DNA of 64,000 nucleotides, taken from positions 5,171,001-5,235,000 of the forward strand of contig BTPP01000001.1 of NCBI GenBank assembly GCA_037102815.1, written 5' to 3'. The stretch comes from Neurospora intermedia. Its lineage: Eukaryota > Ascomycota > Sordariomycetes > Sordariales > Sordariaceae. Shown piece by piece: positions 24,523 to 37,285 of this stretch. Within the stretch, counting starts at the first letter, position 1. Every line of letters begins with the position of its first letter. The translations under genes and the position numbers were made by a program. The notes under the pieces were generated by a model. That model made no database searches. It saw nothing but the letters and a program-made list of their open reading frames with translations, and was not told where the DNA came from.

Positions 24523-26891
24523 TGTATCTGGTTCTGGTCAAGAGACGGGTATGAGTTGGGATACAGAGAAGAAAGCGGTGGTAGAACCCTGCGACCGACG
24601 TACAGTGGATGTCGGAGGGAAGAATGGGAGAAGGAAGGGCAAATTTGGATTGAAGAAGCGGTCGGGTGTAGAGATTGATGAAGGGGCCCCGGTGCTGGTG
24701 GGAAAGGCAAAAAGTTCTGTGGTTGCCGGTCGGTCCAGGCAGAGAAGGCTTGTTGTGCAGCAGTGCAAGAAATGTTGAGCGAGGGTCGGGTCTGGAGGGG
24801 ACCGGGAGGGGAGAAAAGCTATCAATGGGGTTGCTATGAAAATTTGCGGGGCACTGGCCAGTGCGGGCAGGACAGTCGGGTCGAGGGCACTGCAGCGGGA
24901 GGCGCCCCGTTGGACCACTCCATGATGCCTGCACTGCGCCGGCGACCACCCAGCCCCAGTCCGCTACTTCCATTTGCTGCCCATGAGTCTTGTCGCTTGC
25001 CCTACACCACCACCTAGAGGTATTTGACCTTCAATTCTATTCCAGCATAGGCAAGGTGCCCATTGTCACGGGTCACGTCTTTTTAGGGTCAAGCTTCTCC
25101 TGTCACTTGTTTGACCCTACACTCGGCCATTGCATGCCCGGTCTGCTCGTCTGAACTGAAAATCCCCTCAGGTACCTATGTCTAGCCAGATGAACCCAAA
25201 CATGCCATTGTTGTTCTTATCGTACAAAGCCCGTTCATGTACATCGCATTCAGGTAGTGTATTTCCAGGTTGTCGCGCGTCGCTTCCTGGCACCACATGC
25301 TTCAGCATTTGGCTGGCGTGTCTTGCGTGCTAGCGTTCTCTCCAGGGATCCCGGCCAGAGACATGAAATGATATTGGTGACATGCCGGCTTCCCTTCATA
25401 TACACCAGTTACAAGGTACCTCATAAGTGCAAGATAGTTTACAAGTTGCTTTTCGTCTGAACTGCGTGCTGTTTAATATTGGACGGGTGTTTACATCTCG
25501 CCTTCTCACCGGCGTCGGGCTGCGGTGATTTACTTCTAACGTGTAGGGTCTCTCAACTCAATTAGGCCTCCAGAGCCAAGTCTTGGAAGGCAAACTTGAA
25601 AATTCTGCTGATTCACTCTGTCCTCAGCAAGTCAAAACCTCATCAGCAGAGGCAACTTGACGCACACTTTTCTGCTTATGACTTCAATTATGAGTCGACG
25701 CTGGGTTCAGCGACCATCATCGGACCGATCTGAACCGTCATGGCCGTAGACCGTCGTGGGCGTCCAAGTCCAGGTGAGATGCTGCAGTGACCCCAGTACA
25801 CCACGTACAGGCACGTATGTAGCACGTTTTCTCACGTTGTAGTGTAGTGAGACCGTTTCGCGGCATCTGCCAAGTGATCATCGCGATGCCCACGAATCTC
25901 CATCGCGAACTGAAGCCGACAAGGTTTGGGCCAGAACGACCCTTGTTGCACTGTGCTTATCGTGAAAATCGTGGATAGCGACCCCCATCTCCGCCATCGA
26001 CCTTTCTGGCTAGAGGTATGTAAGTAGGCAAGCGTGAGCGGACATGCTTGGCATTCGATTGGCGGGCAGTGTTGAAAGAAAAATCCCATGCCTGTGACTG
26101 CCCCACTTGCTGACTGCCCGTTGGGACGGTCTGGCCCCGATCCTTCTCCGTGACTCCGGCGTCCAGGTCAACAAATGTGAAGAAGTCAGACAAGAGTATT
26201 CTAGCTGAAGTCCATCATTCCCATCTCCAGTCATCGTGCGGAAAGCCTGATCCACTCACTTGAATGTTCAAGATGGTAAGGGAAGTATCGTGGAAGTTAT
26301 CGATGCGATCGCAAGAAGCAATACTACATAAGTAGTTGTCCTGCGCTTCCACATTTAGTGTGAACCTTGATGTCTTGTTTTGTGTAACCTTGTGGTCAAG
26401 CAAAGGATACCTTTTTGGGAGGAGACTGTCCCTCGGGATTTCACATGTTATAGGTATTTGGTTGCTTCTTCCCTCGATAATCCATGGAAAGGGTTTGTCT
26501 TCGGCAAGCCAACATCATTGGTTGACTGTGAGGGAGGTGTAAAGAGTGCCGGCTTTGGCGTAAAATGTCTGAAAGTCTGAAACGGCTAGATCAAGTCCGT
26601 TCCAGCGACATTGTGTATCAATCAAATACGTATAGTACTATGCAATTTGCGAGGTTTCGTATCAAGCGAAACAAAGCGACGTCATGTTCTTATCGGTATC
26701 ACCTTCCCAAACAGATCTGCGCTTACAAGTTCGGACGACTGACTGGGTCGCGGCAAGAATCTCAAATTCTTACTTGGACATTCCCCAACCCAATTGCATA
26801 TCCATATCGATGCGTACAAGTTACTTATCAAAAATTGTTTGAGCTCATACATAGGGTTAACTTCGGAACAACACCGACGGATAACGCCGAC
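24523..26891. other. Divergent promoter region, NAP1 / P5B ATPase
   Basis: A 2.4 kb head-to-head spacer, so both promoters and leaders lie here. The first 250 bp upstream of NAP1 are G-rich on the + strand. I saw no supported exon; short frames near 25957-26193 and 26565-26880 have no linked exon or motif. Confidence 0.5.
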
Positions 26892-29800
26892 ATGAACGGC
26901 GGCAATGATGCCCACCACGCTAGCTGGCGGTCATCGCAGTCTTTTGACCGCCGGCGCGCCAGTCACGATCACCGTCCAGGCCTCTACACCTTGGGCTCGA
27001 ACCAGAGCAATGCGAGCATCTTTGAGGATGTCGAGATGGCACACGACGAGGTACGCATTCTTCCCCCGCGTTCGTGGTGCAGTGTGTGTTGTATCTGACA
27101 TTCGCGGCAACAGCTCTACTCTGGTCCTATGGCAGAGTCGCTCCCAACCAGCGTGTCCGCATTCAACCACCGCCGAGCTCGCGCCGATTCCACCACTAGC
27201 TTCTCCTTCTACCAAGAAGACATCGACGAACATTTCGAGACAGGCGAGGTCGCATCGGTCGAAGACCTTGACGAACTACCGTTCGAAGATGACTATGAAG
27301 GCGACGTTGGCGCATCAGAGATGGGTTCATCAGACTTGGAGCGCCAAGCTCCAGACGACGATTACACGCTCAACAGACGGTCCTCAACTCAGTCAAGGAG
27401 ATCTGGACATAGTAGGATTCTGCGCAGGGACAGCGGTTTATCAGCAAGCAGCGGGCATGGAGGAAACCGTACCAGCCAAAAAGTATACATGGTAAACGAA
27501 GATCTCTATATCGCCATTGCTGGATTCCGCACGAGCACTCTCGGCCTGGCTGTGTACATCCTCATATGTTTATCAACCTTTGGATTGGGCTGGCTTCTAT
27601 TTCGATGGGTACCCAGATGGCACGTCAAGCTGGTCGGACGACCGTCTCCATTACGGGACTGTCAGTGGGTGGTTATCGAAAACTCATGGAACGAGATGGC
27701 CATCCTTAACGTTGACTCAAAGCCCTATGGACGTGTCCTCTCGACTGTCTTCGGAACCCCGGGTAAACTGGCCAGCTATTCGTTGGATGAAGACTATGAC
27801 CCAATCCTTCAGGACCTTCGCATGCTCAACTACCGCTATGTGCGCTTTTTCTACCACCCGCTCAAGGATAAGTTCATTCTTTGCAATGGCTGGAAGGATC
27901 CGCTCTGGACAGACGTCCAAACGATTCGCTCTGGTATCGACAGCGACGAGAAGAGCCATCGAGATGCCGTTTTTGGGGGGAATCTAATTGACATCGAGGA
28001 AAAGTCTACTTTCCGCCTCTTGGCTGACGAGGTAAGGCGTTTCTCTTTATGTCGTTGCAGTGCATATGAGCTGACATTATGACTCTTAGGTCTTCCACCC
28101 CTTCTATGTGTTCCAGATTGCTAGTTTGATATTATGGTCGGTTGATGAGTACTACTATTATGCCATCGCTATTTTCGTCATGTCAGTTGGCAGCATAGTA
28201 GCTACTCTTATTGAAACCAAATCGACAATGAAGAGGTTACGGGAAATTTCTCGGTTTGTATGCGACGTCAGGGTGCTCAGGAATGGCTTTTGTAAGTTCG
28301 AGATTACACCCTCTCCGAGTGGTTTTGCAAGCTGCTAACACGTATAGGGCGCCACGTCTCTTCCAGTGACCTTGTACCTGGTGACATTTACGAGGTTAGC
28401 GATCCGAGTCTCGGCCAGTTTCCTGCGGACAGTCTTCTACTTGGCGGCGACTGCATCGTTAACGAGAGCATGCTCACCGGTGAATCTGTGCCAGTCTCCA
28501 AGACCCCGGCGACCGATCAGTCGCTCAGGAATTTGGACCTTGGTGCCTCTACCGTGCTTCCAGAAGTGGCGAAACACTTCTTGTTTTGCGGGACAAAGAT
28601 CATCCGTGCTCGCAGGCCTCAAGATGACCACAATGAGGAGGCTGTTGCCCTCGCTCTTGTTGTCAGAACGGGATTCAACACCACCAAAGGAGCTTTGGTT
28701 CGGTCCATGCTTTTCCCTAAGCCGTCGGGCTTCAAGTTTTACCGCGATTCGTTCCGGTATATCTCTGTCATGGCATGCGTTGCAATGGTTGGCTTTGCAG
28801 CCTCGTTCATCAACTTTATACGGCTCAACCTGTCATGGCATCTCATCATTGTTCGGGCCTTGGATCTGATCACCATCGTGGTCCCTCCTGCGTTGCCTGC
28901 AACACTCACCATTGGTACAAACTTCGCACTCGGCCGTCTTAAGTCAAAGAAGATCTTCTGTATCAGCCCACAACGAGTCAATGTCGGTGGGAAACTAGAC
29001 ATTATGTGTTTTGACAAGACAGGAACTCTGACTGAGGAAGGCCTCGATGTTCTCGGAGTTCGGGTGGTTGACCGAACCAACAATCGGTTTAGCGACATCC
29101 TTGACAACCCAGACGATCTTGTGCCTCGTCAAGATCACGGCACCGGAATCAGAGATTCGAGCGATACGCTCAAGGCGGCACTGTACACGATGGCAACGTG
29201 CCACTCTCTCCGGTCAATAGATGATGAGCTTGTTGGTGATCCCCTGGATCTCAAGATGTTCGAGTTCACGAGATGGTCGTTCGAAGAAGGACACGAGGGA
29301 GGAGGCGCGACGGATGGGGAAGAGCAAGGAACGTTGCAGCCATCCATCGCCAGGCCCCCAACTGTAGACAAGGGCTACACTGATGCCGACCGGCAAGATG
29401 CTGCGCAAATCGGGCGTGCACCATTCGAGCTGGGTGTTCTCAAGTCTTTCGAGTTTGTGTCTCAGCTCCGAAGAGCAAGTGTTATAGTTAAGACGTTTGG
29501 CCAGAAAAGCGGAGATATCTTCGTTAAAGGCGCGCCAGAGTGCATGCGAGATATTTGCAAGCCGGAATCATGTAGGTCGAGTCTTGAATGATCGGCCCTG
29601 AAAGATACTAACGCGTGTTAAATTTTCAGTTCCCGCGGACTACGATGATCAACTCAACTATTATACGCACAAGGGATACAGAGTCATCGGCTGCGCTACC
29701 AAGCACATTCCCAAACTCAGCTGGGTAAAAGCTCAGAAAATGACGCGGCATAACGTCGAATCAGATCTGGATTTCGTCGGATTTATCATCTTCGAGAACA

Positions 29801-31234
29801 AGTTGAAGCCTGCAACGGCCCCGGTTTTGAAAGAGCTCGCCGAGTCGAATATCGGATCGGTCATGGTGACTGGAGATAACATTCTTACTGCGATCAGCGT
29901 TGCGCGGGAGTGCAGCCTGATTAACAAAACAGCTCACTGCTTCGTTGGTCGCTTTGTCGCTGGTCATTCAAGAGACCCTAACGCCAAGTTACAATGGGAG
30001 AGCATTGACAATCCGATTTACCAGCTGGACGACCGCACCTTGCTCCCCTTGCCACCACCGCCAGAGGGAGACGTCTCTCTTCCATACGACATTTCTAACC
30101 TACGGAACTATTCTTTGGCTGTCAGCGGCGATGTATTCCGATGGGTGATTGACTATGCGCCTCCAGAAGTTATGCGGAGAATGCTCGTCACTGGCAAGGT
30201 ATTTGCCCGCATGTCTCCTGACGAGAAGCATGAGCTTGTTGAAAAATTGCAGAGCATAGATTACTGCTGTGGCTTCTGTGGCGACGGCGCCAACGACTGC
30301 GGCGCTTTGAAGGCCGCCGATGTCGGTATCTCACTTTCCGAGGCTGAGGCATCGGTGGCCGCTCCTTTCACATCCAGAGTGTTCGACATCCGTTGCGTCC
30401 CAGAGGTGATTCGCGAAGGCCGAGCCGCGCTTGTCACCAGCTTTAGTTGCTTCAAGTACATGAGCTTGTACTCAGCCATCCAGTTCACGTCAGTCAGCTT
30501 CCTGTACGCGTCAGCATCGAATCTGGGCGACTTTCAATTCTTGTTCATTGACTTGGCCCTCATTCTACCGATCGCCGTCTTTATGAGCTGGGCTGGCCCA
30601 TTCCCAGAGCTCTGTCGTAAGAGACCGACGGCCGACCTGGTCTCTCGCAAGGTGTTGGTGCCACTTCTTGGACAAATGTTCATCTGCATCTTCATCCAAA
30701 CTATGGCGTTCATCGCTGTACGCGAGCAACCCTGGTTCATCCCACCCAAGGTAGAACACGAGAAGGTCAACATTCGGAATTCTGAAAATACCGCTCTCTT
30801 TTTGACGTCCTGCTTTGAGTATATACTCGCAGGTGTGGTTCTCAATGCGGGCAGGCCCTTCAGGCAACCTCCCTGGAATAACTGTACGTTTCCCCAATTC
30901 AAGTTTTGACTGTCACTTACCTAATCATATACGCTAACTTTTGTTCATAGGGCCCTTTGTTGCTGCGATTGCTGCCACTCTTGCGTTCACGGGATACATG
31001 ATCCTCGGTCCGGCGGCCGGGCTGGTAAGTCTGATGGACCTTACTCCCATCAGCTGGGACTTCAAGATGTTCATATTTACCCTGGGCATCATGTATTTCG
31101 TTCTGGCTTGGGTTGGCGAGCACGTCATGTTCCAACGGCTTGCGCGCTTGATTGGAAAGGCCAGTCAGTCGTTGACCAGAGAGCCCAAGAAGAGGAAGGA
31201 GTACAAGGTCATCTTGGAGAGGATGATCTGCTAA
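26892..31234 (+). CDS. YPK9: P5B-type ATPase (Ypk9/ATP13A2 family), probable vacuolar/lysosomal polyamine transporter
   Basis: Six exons: 26892..27050, 27114..28031, 28090..28291, 28348..29571, 29630..30883, 30951..31234; 1346 aa. A disordered, acidic and Ser/Arg-rich N-terminus (about 1-200) is followed by the first hydrophobic segment, [18 protein letters not shown]-type hallmarks follow in order: LTGES (actuator domain), PPALP in the fourth core transmembrane helix, DKTGTLT with phospho-acceptor D649, VMVTGDN, and the hinge [16 protein letters not shown] marks P5B pumps (P5A/Spf1 enzymes have PPELP). The tail has paired transmembrane helices. Animal ATP13A2 exports polyamines from lysosomes; yeast Ypk9 is vacuolar and linked to metal tolerance. 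Substrate here is inferred from the family. The start at 26892 fits the reading frame but lacks independent support. Confidence 0.94.
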
Positions 31235-32107
31235 TTGAGGGATGTCGTCTCTCTCCCACTTTTGACACTTTGTATATACAAACGTAGGCATGGACGGCGC
31301 CGAAGCGTTTCAGGCACGGATGGAAATTTCTCCGTCCCTCGGTGAGTTTTCAGGCTCCAAGCAAGCGTATCTAGCCAAAAATTCGACTATATTATTCGCG
31401 CTCGCCTTGTAATTACGGCCCTGATCATACCCTATCCGAAGCGTTCCTGTTTTTGGAGGATCTTCTACGCAATACCGTGTACTCATCTTTGTTTTATCTC
31501 AGCTTTTTGTGACCTCGAGTCTAGACCCATCCCAAGCCATCCCATCCCAACTCTTCATAATCATGTGTTGAGTGCTTGCCTCTAAAGACGACGCATTCCC
31601 CTCCCCGGGAAAGAACATGATGAGACACGTTAACTTGCTCAACTCTTACCATTCCCATTCCAAACGACGCGTTTTGCGGCCGCGATTGTTGGGCGGTAGT
31701 ATCTCGTGCTTTCATCGCACCTTCCGTTGAAAGGAAGCCACAAGTAGTCAACTCGGAAGACTGGAAGGCGTTACTCACCGCACTTGTCCATCTATCAAGA
31801 ACTCAGTCGTTGAGCAGTCCTGCCTCGTTCTTTCTGTTTTTCTCCAGCAACACACTCGAGCATCCAGAACAAAATCCTATAGAAACCTCGTTACCTCCAA
31901 AAGGAAAAAAAACGAAGGAAGAAATACTCGCGATTATGTCTTTGCCATAGCAGCAACTACCGCCCACTCGTTCTGTTAGCTCGTCGCACACACACCTAGA
32001 GGATATCTCCCACTCACGCTTCACTCTCCCTCTATGACACGTCCACCGTCCAGCGTTCACACGGACTGTAGCATCCTGTTTAACACCAACGTTCGGCACC
32101 AGACGAG
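31235..32107. other. P5B ATPase 3' region / methyltransferase promoter
   Basis: An 873-bp tandem spacer. The minus-strand frame at 31521-31778 has no motif and is probably chance. Pyrimidine-rich stretches precede the methyltransferase start. Confidence 0.45.
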
Positions 32108-33654
32108 ATGTTCCCCTTTGTCAGTGAGTACATGCTGACATTGTGCTTACCACACATATGTGGATTTAGGAGATCTGGTCTGACATGGGTTCCTGTAGGC
32201 AAGCTTCTCGACAACCTCAATGACACCTGGTGCGACAGTATTCTGGACAGCGGTGTCCTCCCGCATGCTGTCCTTCGCGTGCTCATCCGCAGGGAGCTGC
32301 GCCGTCGCCTCGATGAGATCACTCCTCCCTTTCCGGACAAGGTCATCGCCACAGTGTCTGCCAAGGGCAATCCCAGCCTGAAAGCCAAACTCGAGGAAAT
32401 GGCTTCGCCCAAGATTGCTCTTCTCCCGGGTGTCCTTACTCCCATCTCGCGCTGGTCCGAAACTCTGGCGTACAAGATGAACTTCTTCGAGACTGTTCGC
32501 CATCAGCCCATCGCTATCGAGACAGACGCCGCAAACAGACAAAACTACGAGATCGCCACAGGAATCATGGCGAACATGCTTGGTCCCAGGATCAAGTATA
32601 GCTGCTCATATTACCCCACCGGCAATGAGTCATTGGGAGAAGCCGAGGAGAAGATGCTTGACCTCTACATCGAGAGGCTGGGTTTGGAGGCTGGCATGAG
32701 GTTCCTCGATCTTGGGTCAGTTCACTATCACTCATGAAAATCGGACTAAACATTCCACGCATGAGTTGCAAACACATAGAAGAAAGAGCCTAACCCAGTC
32801 ACAGATGCGGTTGGGGAGCTGCCGTCTTGTACTTCGCCGAGAAGATCCCAGGCATGGAGGTCGTCGGCTTCTCCAATTCGCGCACTCAGAAGGAGTACAT
32901 CGACGCTAGGGCATACGAGTTGGGCCTGGTGAACCTTCGGATCATCACTGGAAATTGTACCGACTATGAATTTGAACCCGACTATTTCGACCGGGCGTTG
33001 TCCGTCGAGGTGAGCAATTACTTGGGGTTTTCTCCAAGATACTTTTAAGAAGTAGTGATTGACATGAGAGCCCTAAAGCTGTTCGAGCACATGAAGAATT
33101 ACGAAGGTCTGATGGCCAAGATGTCGAGAGCCCTTCGTCCCGGTGGCCAGCTTCTCGTCCACCACTTCTGCCACCGTACGACGCCGTACCATTACGAGGA
33201 TGGATGGATGGCACGCACCTTCTTTACTGGAGGAACCATGCCCTCATCAGATCTCCTTCTGTACTTCCAGAAGGACCTGGTCATCAAGAAGCACTGGTGG
33301 ATCAATGGATACCACTACTCGAAGTCTCTCGAGGTAAGAATACCGACTCGAACCTCTCGATGATTTGAAAGAGCGTAACATGTACATTTGGATCCGAGAC
33401 AGGGGCTAACACATAAAACTCCCACACAGCATTGGCTCGAGAACACCATGGCCAGAAGGGAGAGGATGATGCCGCACCTGGTAGAGACATACGGCGAGGA
33501 AATGGCCGTCGTTTGGCATAACCGTTGGCAGATCTTCCACCTGGCCAGCTCGGAAATGTTCAAGACGGACGGAGGCGACACGTGGGGGGTCACCCATGCT
33601 TTGTTCGAAAAGCCAGATATGGAAATGCAGGTGCTCGGCTTGCAAATCGTTTGA
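32108..33654 (+). CDS. SAM-dependent methyltransferase of the cyclopropane-fatty-acid synthase / coclaurine N-methyltransferase-like family
   Basis: Five exons: 32108..32123, 32199..32715, 32805..33009, 33079..33333, 33430..33654; 405 aa. The N-terminal third (KLLDNLND onward) is a helical region found in this family. SAM-binding motif I, FLDLGCGWGAA, is rebuilt across an intron. It is followed by VVGFSNS (motif II area), the acidic [13 protein letters not shown] block, LFEHMKNYE and [15 protein letters not shown]-synthase relatives methylate lipids or small amines; the fungal group is uncharacterised to my knowledge, so I give no substrate. The first intron (32124-32198, donor GTGAGT, acceptor TGTAG) is 75 nt and has no in-frame stop, so retaining it would add 25 residues. 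Confidence 0.87.
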
Positions 33655-34013
33655 AGCCAGAACTTAAGAGTGTGTAAAGGTCAACGTGGTCAGAAGTTCC
33701 CATGAATGATTGATGAAGGTTAGCATGGCGCACATAGAGATCACACTTCATATCTTTCCCCTTTATATAGTTATTCCATTCAAGATGCGCCTGACTGTTG
33801 TTCTGACGCGATTCGCGGCCTGTCTTCAGACCTGATGAATGATGACTGATGATGACGCCCTTCTGTTATACGGGCCGATACCTGTTCTGTTGGTCCAGTT
33901 CCCATGCCAGTCGATGATGTTCTGTTCCAGCCACCATGTCGCTTCGTAGAAGTCTTAACGCAGTCCTTATGGCCACTTCCAAGTCGTTGAAGATTCGCGT
34001 CGATACCATTCCT
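33655..34013. other. Convergent 3' spacer
   Basis: Short spacer between the convergent methyltransferase and complex I subunit genes. No exon seen; presumably both 3' UTRs. Confidence 0.5.
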
Positions 34014-34342
34014 TCAGTGATCCCAAGGGTGCTTCAAGCCGAGGAGAACGGCCCCATCCTTCTTTGCCCGGTACATGATCTGGTAAACGCATAGGGCGAG
34101 CACGAGTCAGTTACTTGTCCGGGATACGCAGGATTCGTGATGACAAGGAGGTTTACCCAGAACCACATCGATGCACCAAGGCCAATGCTCAGGAACTGGT
34201 AGATGGGTTTGCTGTGGTTGGGAGGCACGCGGTACCACCATTTCCCTTGCAACCTCTGGTGCAGCGTGCGCGGCTGGAACTCGGGCCCGTGAGGGTAGTT
34301 ATCGGGGCGAGGGACTCGCTCGAATTCTCCATCGCCTGCCAT
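34014..34342 (-). CDS. Small mitochondrial complex I subunit, NDUFB2-like
   Basis: Two exons, complement(34014..34079, 34157..34342), 83 aa. The N-terminal half is soluble with a GKWWYRVPP motif. A single hydrophobic helix then runs through FLSIGLGASMWFWIMY, followed by basic RAKKDG and a C-terminal LKHPWDH. The MWFW-[IL] helix followed by a short tail with an HP-type ending resembles animal NDUFB2 (AGGG), an accessory subunit of the membrane arm of NADH:ubiquinone oxidoreductase in the inner mitochondrial membrane. The intron (77 nt, donor GTAAAC, branch AACTGAC, acceptor ACCAG) falls exactly after the MWFW codons. Unspliced reading stays open to a stop at 34034-34036 and would replace the conserved end. 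Family assignment is moderately sure, the gene model more so. Confidence 0.7.
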
Positions 34343-35353
34343 TGTGTGGAATATGCAGTAGCCCTTTTTTTCCCGAGGACAATTTGGTGTTTGTTAGTTA
34401 TTCAATTGCGCATTCACACAGACATGATCCAGGTGGGTTGGGTGGTGGTGGAGCTCTCACTTTGTGGTTCTGACGGGAGGGCGTGGGTTTTGCGACGATG
34501 ACCGGAGATGGAGTCGTCCGTCCTTTGGGATCCTGACCACCTGGGGCTACCACTGGAGGATGCGTGGTTGTAAGTAGCGAGGTACCTTTTTGAGGTTCTC
34601 AATCATTGGCTGCCTGAATTCTGAGGCTACAGATTTTAACTGTCACTCGTGGAAGGGATAAAGGGCACGAAGGTACAAGCGATGAGTTGGAGACGTCATG
34701 GTATGCATAAGGTATCTTGGGGGTAGGTTGCCCGCCCATCGGCTTTTTATCGCTCGAGGTTCCCGTCGCTTGGAAGGCGCGCTAGGTACGGGCGGGTAGA
34801 ACTGCCCTGTGGAAGCTTCGTTGGGGGGTACCGCTACGGTTACGGCCTGGGTTTGGGGTACTTTCCGTTGTGGGCTCGTGCATTGTCACACGCTAAGCAT
34901 GGACCCGATATGGGGGCCGGCCTGCCACTACTAGGGTAGGTAGAGCGCGCCTCCAGTCTTGTGAAGGCGACGGGGCATTTTGTTCCCTTCCAGCCGAATA
35001 TACATCAGAAAGTCCAAGAATGAAAACTAAAGGTGAACCCCCAAACACCAACCGGCAAACTCGCATGTCGCTTCATGTCTTTTCTTTACACCTGACAGCA
35101 CAAACTGCCAGTCAACTCACCAACAGCCGGCAGACACAGGGCAACCGACCCTTGCGCAAAGTGACAGAGGATTCCTTCCATCCTCCTGTTTCCCTTCTGC
35201 TTTCGCAACTAGAAAACCAAACGCCGACGATATCCATACACGAAGCCAAACAACGTCTCGCAGCTTCCAACACAACACTGGCCTTTGGCCCCTCAGCTTT
35301 AAGCGAGTGTCGCCAAAAGGATTTCGTACAAACAAGAAGAGGATTGCTACACG
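34343..35353. other. Divergent promoter region, complex I subunit / bur1
   Basis: A 1.0 kb head-to-head spacer holding both promoters. No supported exon. The last 250 bp before bur1 are A/C-rich, like a fungal 5' leader. Confidence 0.5.
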
Positions 35354-37285
35354 ATGAGCATTGACGAGGCAAAGGAGGGCGGCGGAGGCGCTGCCATGTC
35401 TCCTCGCGCTTTTGCGCTTGCGCACCAGAGGGACAGGGGCAGCTTCGTGGGCTGCTCTAGGATTGCCGACTATGAAGTCCTGGGTAAACTGGGCGAGGGA
35501 ACCTTTGGGTATGTGTTCATCATGTGTTTCCCCAGAGCAATCGTTGCGAGTATTGACACTATCCTGCTCAGTGAGGTTCACCGCGCGAGGTCGAGGAAAA
35601 CGGGCGCCCTGGTCGCACTCAAAAAGATCATCATGCACAACGAGAGAGATGGGGTTCGTTACCGCGCTTGCCCTTCGATTCGGTTTTGGTTTCGACGGTC
35701 TCTAACGTTGACTTGCCCATCAGTTCCCCATCACCGCCCTTCGAGAAATCAAGTTGCTCAAGCTTCTCTCGCACAAAAACGTCTTGCGCCTAGAGGAGAT
35801 GGCGATTGAGCATCCACCCAGAAGTAGGTCAACCTGCCATGAGCTACAATGACGATGGCTCTTACTAAAGCAAACACCGTCATCAGCCGACAAGCGCACA
35901 AGACCTATTGTATACATGGTCACACCCTACATGGACCACGATTTATCCGGCTTGCTCGATAACCCGTCAGTTCGCTTCACTGAACCACAAGTCAAATGTT
36001 ACTTGCTGCAGTTGCTAGAAGGTCTCAAGTATCTGCACGCGAACCACATTCTGCACAGAGATATGAAGGCGGCCAATCTTCTCATCAACAACAAGGGTGT
36101 ACTACAGATTGCCGATTTTGGTCTAGCGAGGCATTACGAGGGCGACATTCCCCAACCCGGGAAGGGAAGCGGCGAGGGAAAGCGTGACTACACTAGCTTG
36201 GTGGTGACCAGATGGTACCGCCCTCCTGAGCTTCTGATGCATCTTAAAAGGTACACCACAGCGATAGATATGTGGGGTGTTGGGTAAGACTAGACATGTT
36301 CCCTAGATGCGCTCTCTTTCATGCTAACAACCATTACAGATGCGTATTCGCAGAGATGCTGGAGGGAAAGCCAGTCCTACAGGGCGAAAGCGATCTTCAC
36401 CAGTTAGAGCTTGTTTGGGACCTTTGCGGAACACCATCTGAGGAGACGATGCCGGGATGGAGGACGTTACCCGGTGGCCAGGCATTCTCGTCAAAGCCTA
36501 GGCCAGGAAATCTGGCACGCAGATTTGAGAAGCACGGACCCGTGGTTATTTCGCTACTCAAGGAGCTGTTCAAGCTTGACTGGAGGTCACGCATCAACGC
36601 GATTGATGCTCTCAACCACCCATATTTCCGGACTGCGCCTCTACCAGCTCTACCTGGCGATTTACCAACGTTCGAGGAGAGTCACGAATTCGACAGGCGC
36701 AAGTTTCAAGACAGGAAAGCGGCATTGCCGCCTGCGCCTAAGGGAGGCACAGTGGGCCGCGGGGCTGTTGTTAATAGCCAAGGCCCAGATACCGGATTTA
36801 GCGGTAGGGATGGTTACGGCGGTGGTGGTCGTAATGGGGCAAACGGCGGCAGATACCCGCCATACCACCGTGGTCCCCCTCCAGGAGACGAGCGAGTTCC
36901 CTCGTGGCATAGTGCACGGGGATTGCCTCCACGACCTCCGATGCCTGCAGACTACCATGGCAGCGGGCCGATGGACCACACCGATGGGTACCGTGACCGT
37001 CCACCACGTAGAGGTCCCGGTGGACCGCCAGGAGGGGGAGGTGGTCCGAGCAACGTAGATACTTACATTCCCAGCTACGACCGCGACGGACCCGCGCCGC
37101 GCCGAGAGGACTGGCGCCGCCGTGATGACTGGGATGACAGGCGAGGTGGAGTGGACCGGGATAGGAGACGGCCAGAATATGACGTTAGGAGCCGGGACAG
37201 CAGGACGAGGAGCCGAACACGCAGCAGATCCCCAGTCCGTGACCGCGATCGAGGTCGGGACCGCGATGCTTATGCGCGAAGATAG
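35354..37285 (+). CDS. BUR1: Bur1/CDK9-type transcriptional cyclin-dependent kinase
   Basis: Five exons: 35354..35508, 35572..35653, 35724..35823, 35887..36283, 36340..37285; 559 aa. The kinase domain (about 40-350) shows glycine loop GEGTFGEV (split by intron 1), catalytic Lys in VALKK (69), and the cyclin-binding helix PITALRE (81-87, the CDK9/Bur1 form). It also has [18 protein letters not shown] and the [11 protein letters not shown] activation segment. The C-terminal about 200 residues are Gly/Pro/Arg/Asp-rich, ending in an RS/RD-repeat tail. Bur1 with its cyclin Bur2 phosphorylates elongation factor Spt5 and the RNA polymerase II tail in the nucleus. The stop is TAG at 37283-37285; the same frame then stays open for 70 codons (see findings). 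A larger relative, Ctk1/CDK12, is less likely given PITALRE and length. Confidence 0.94.
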
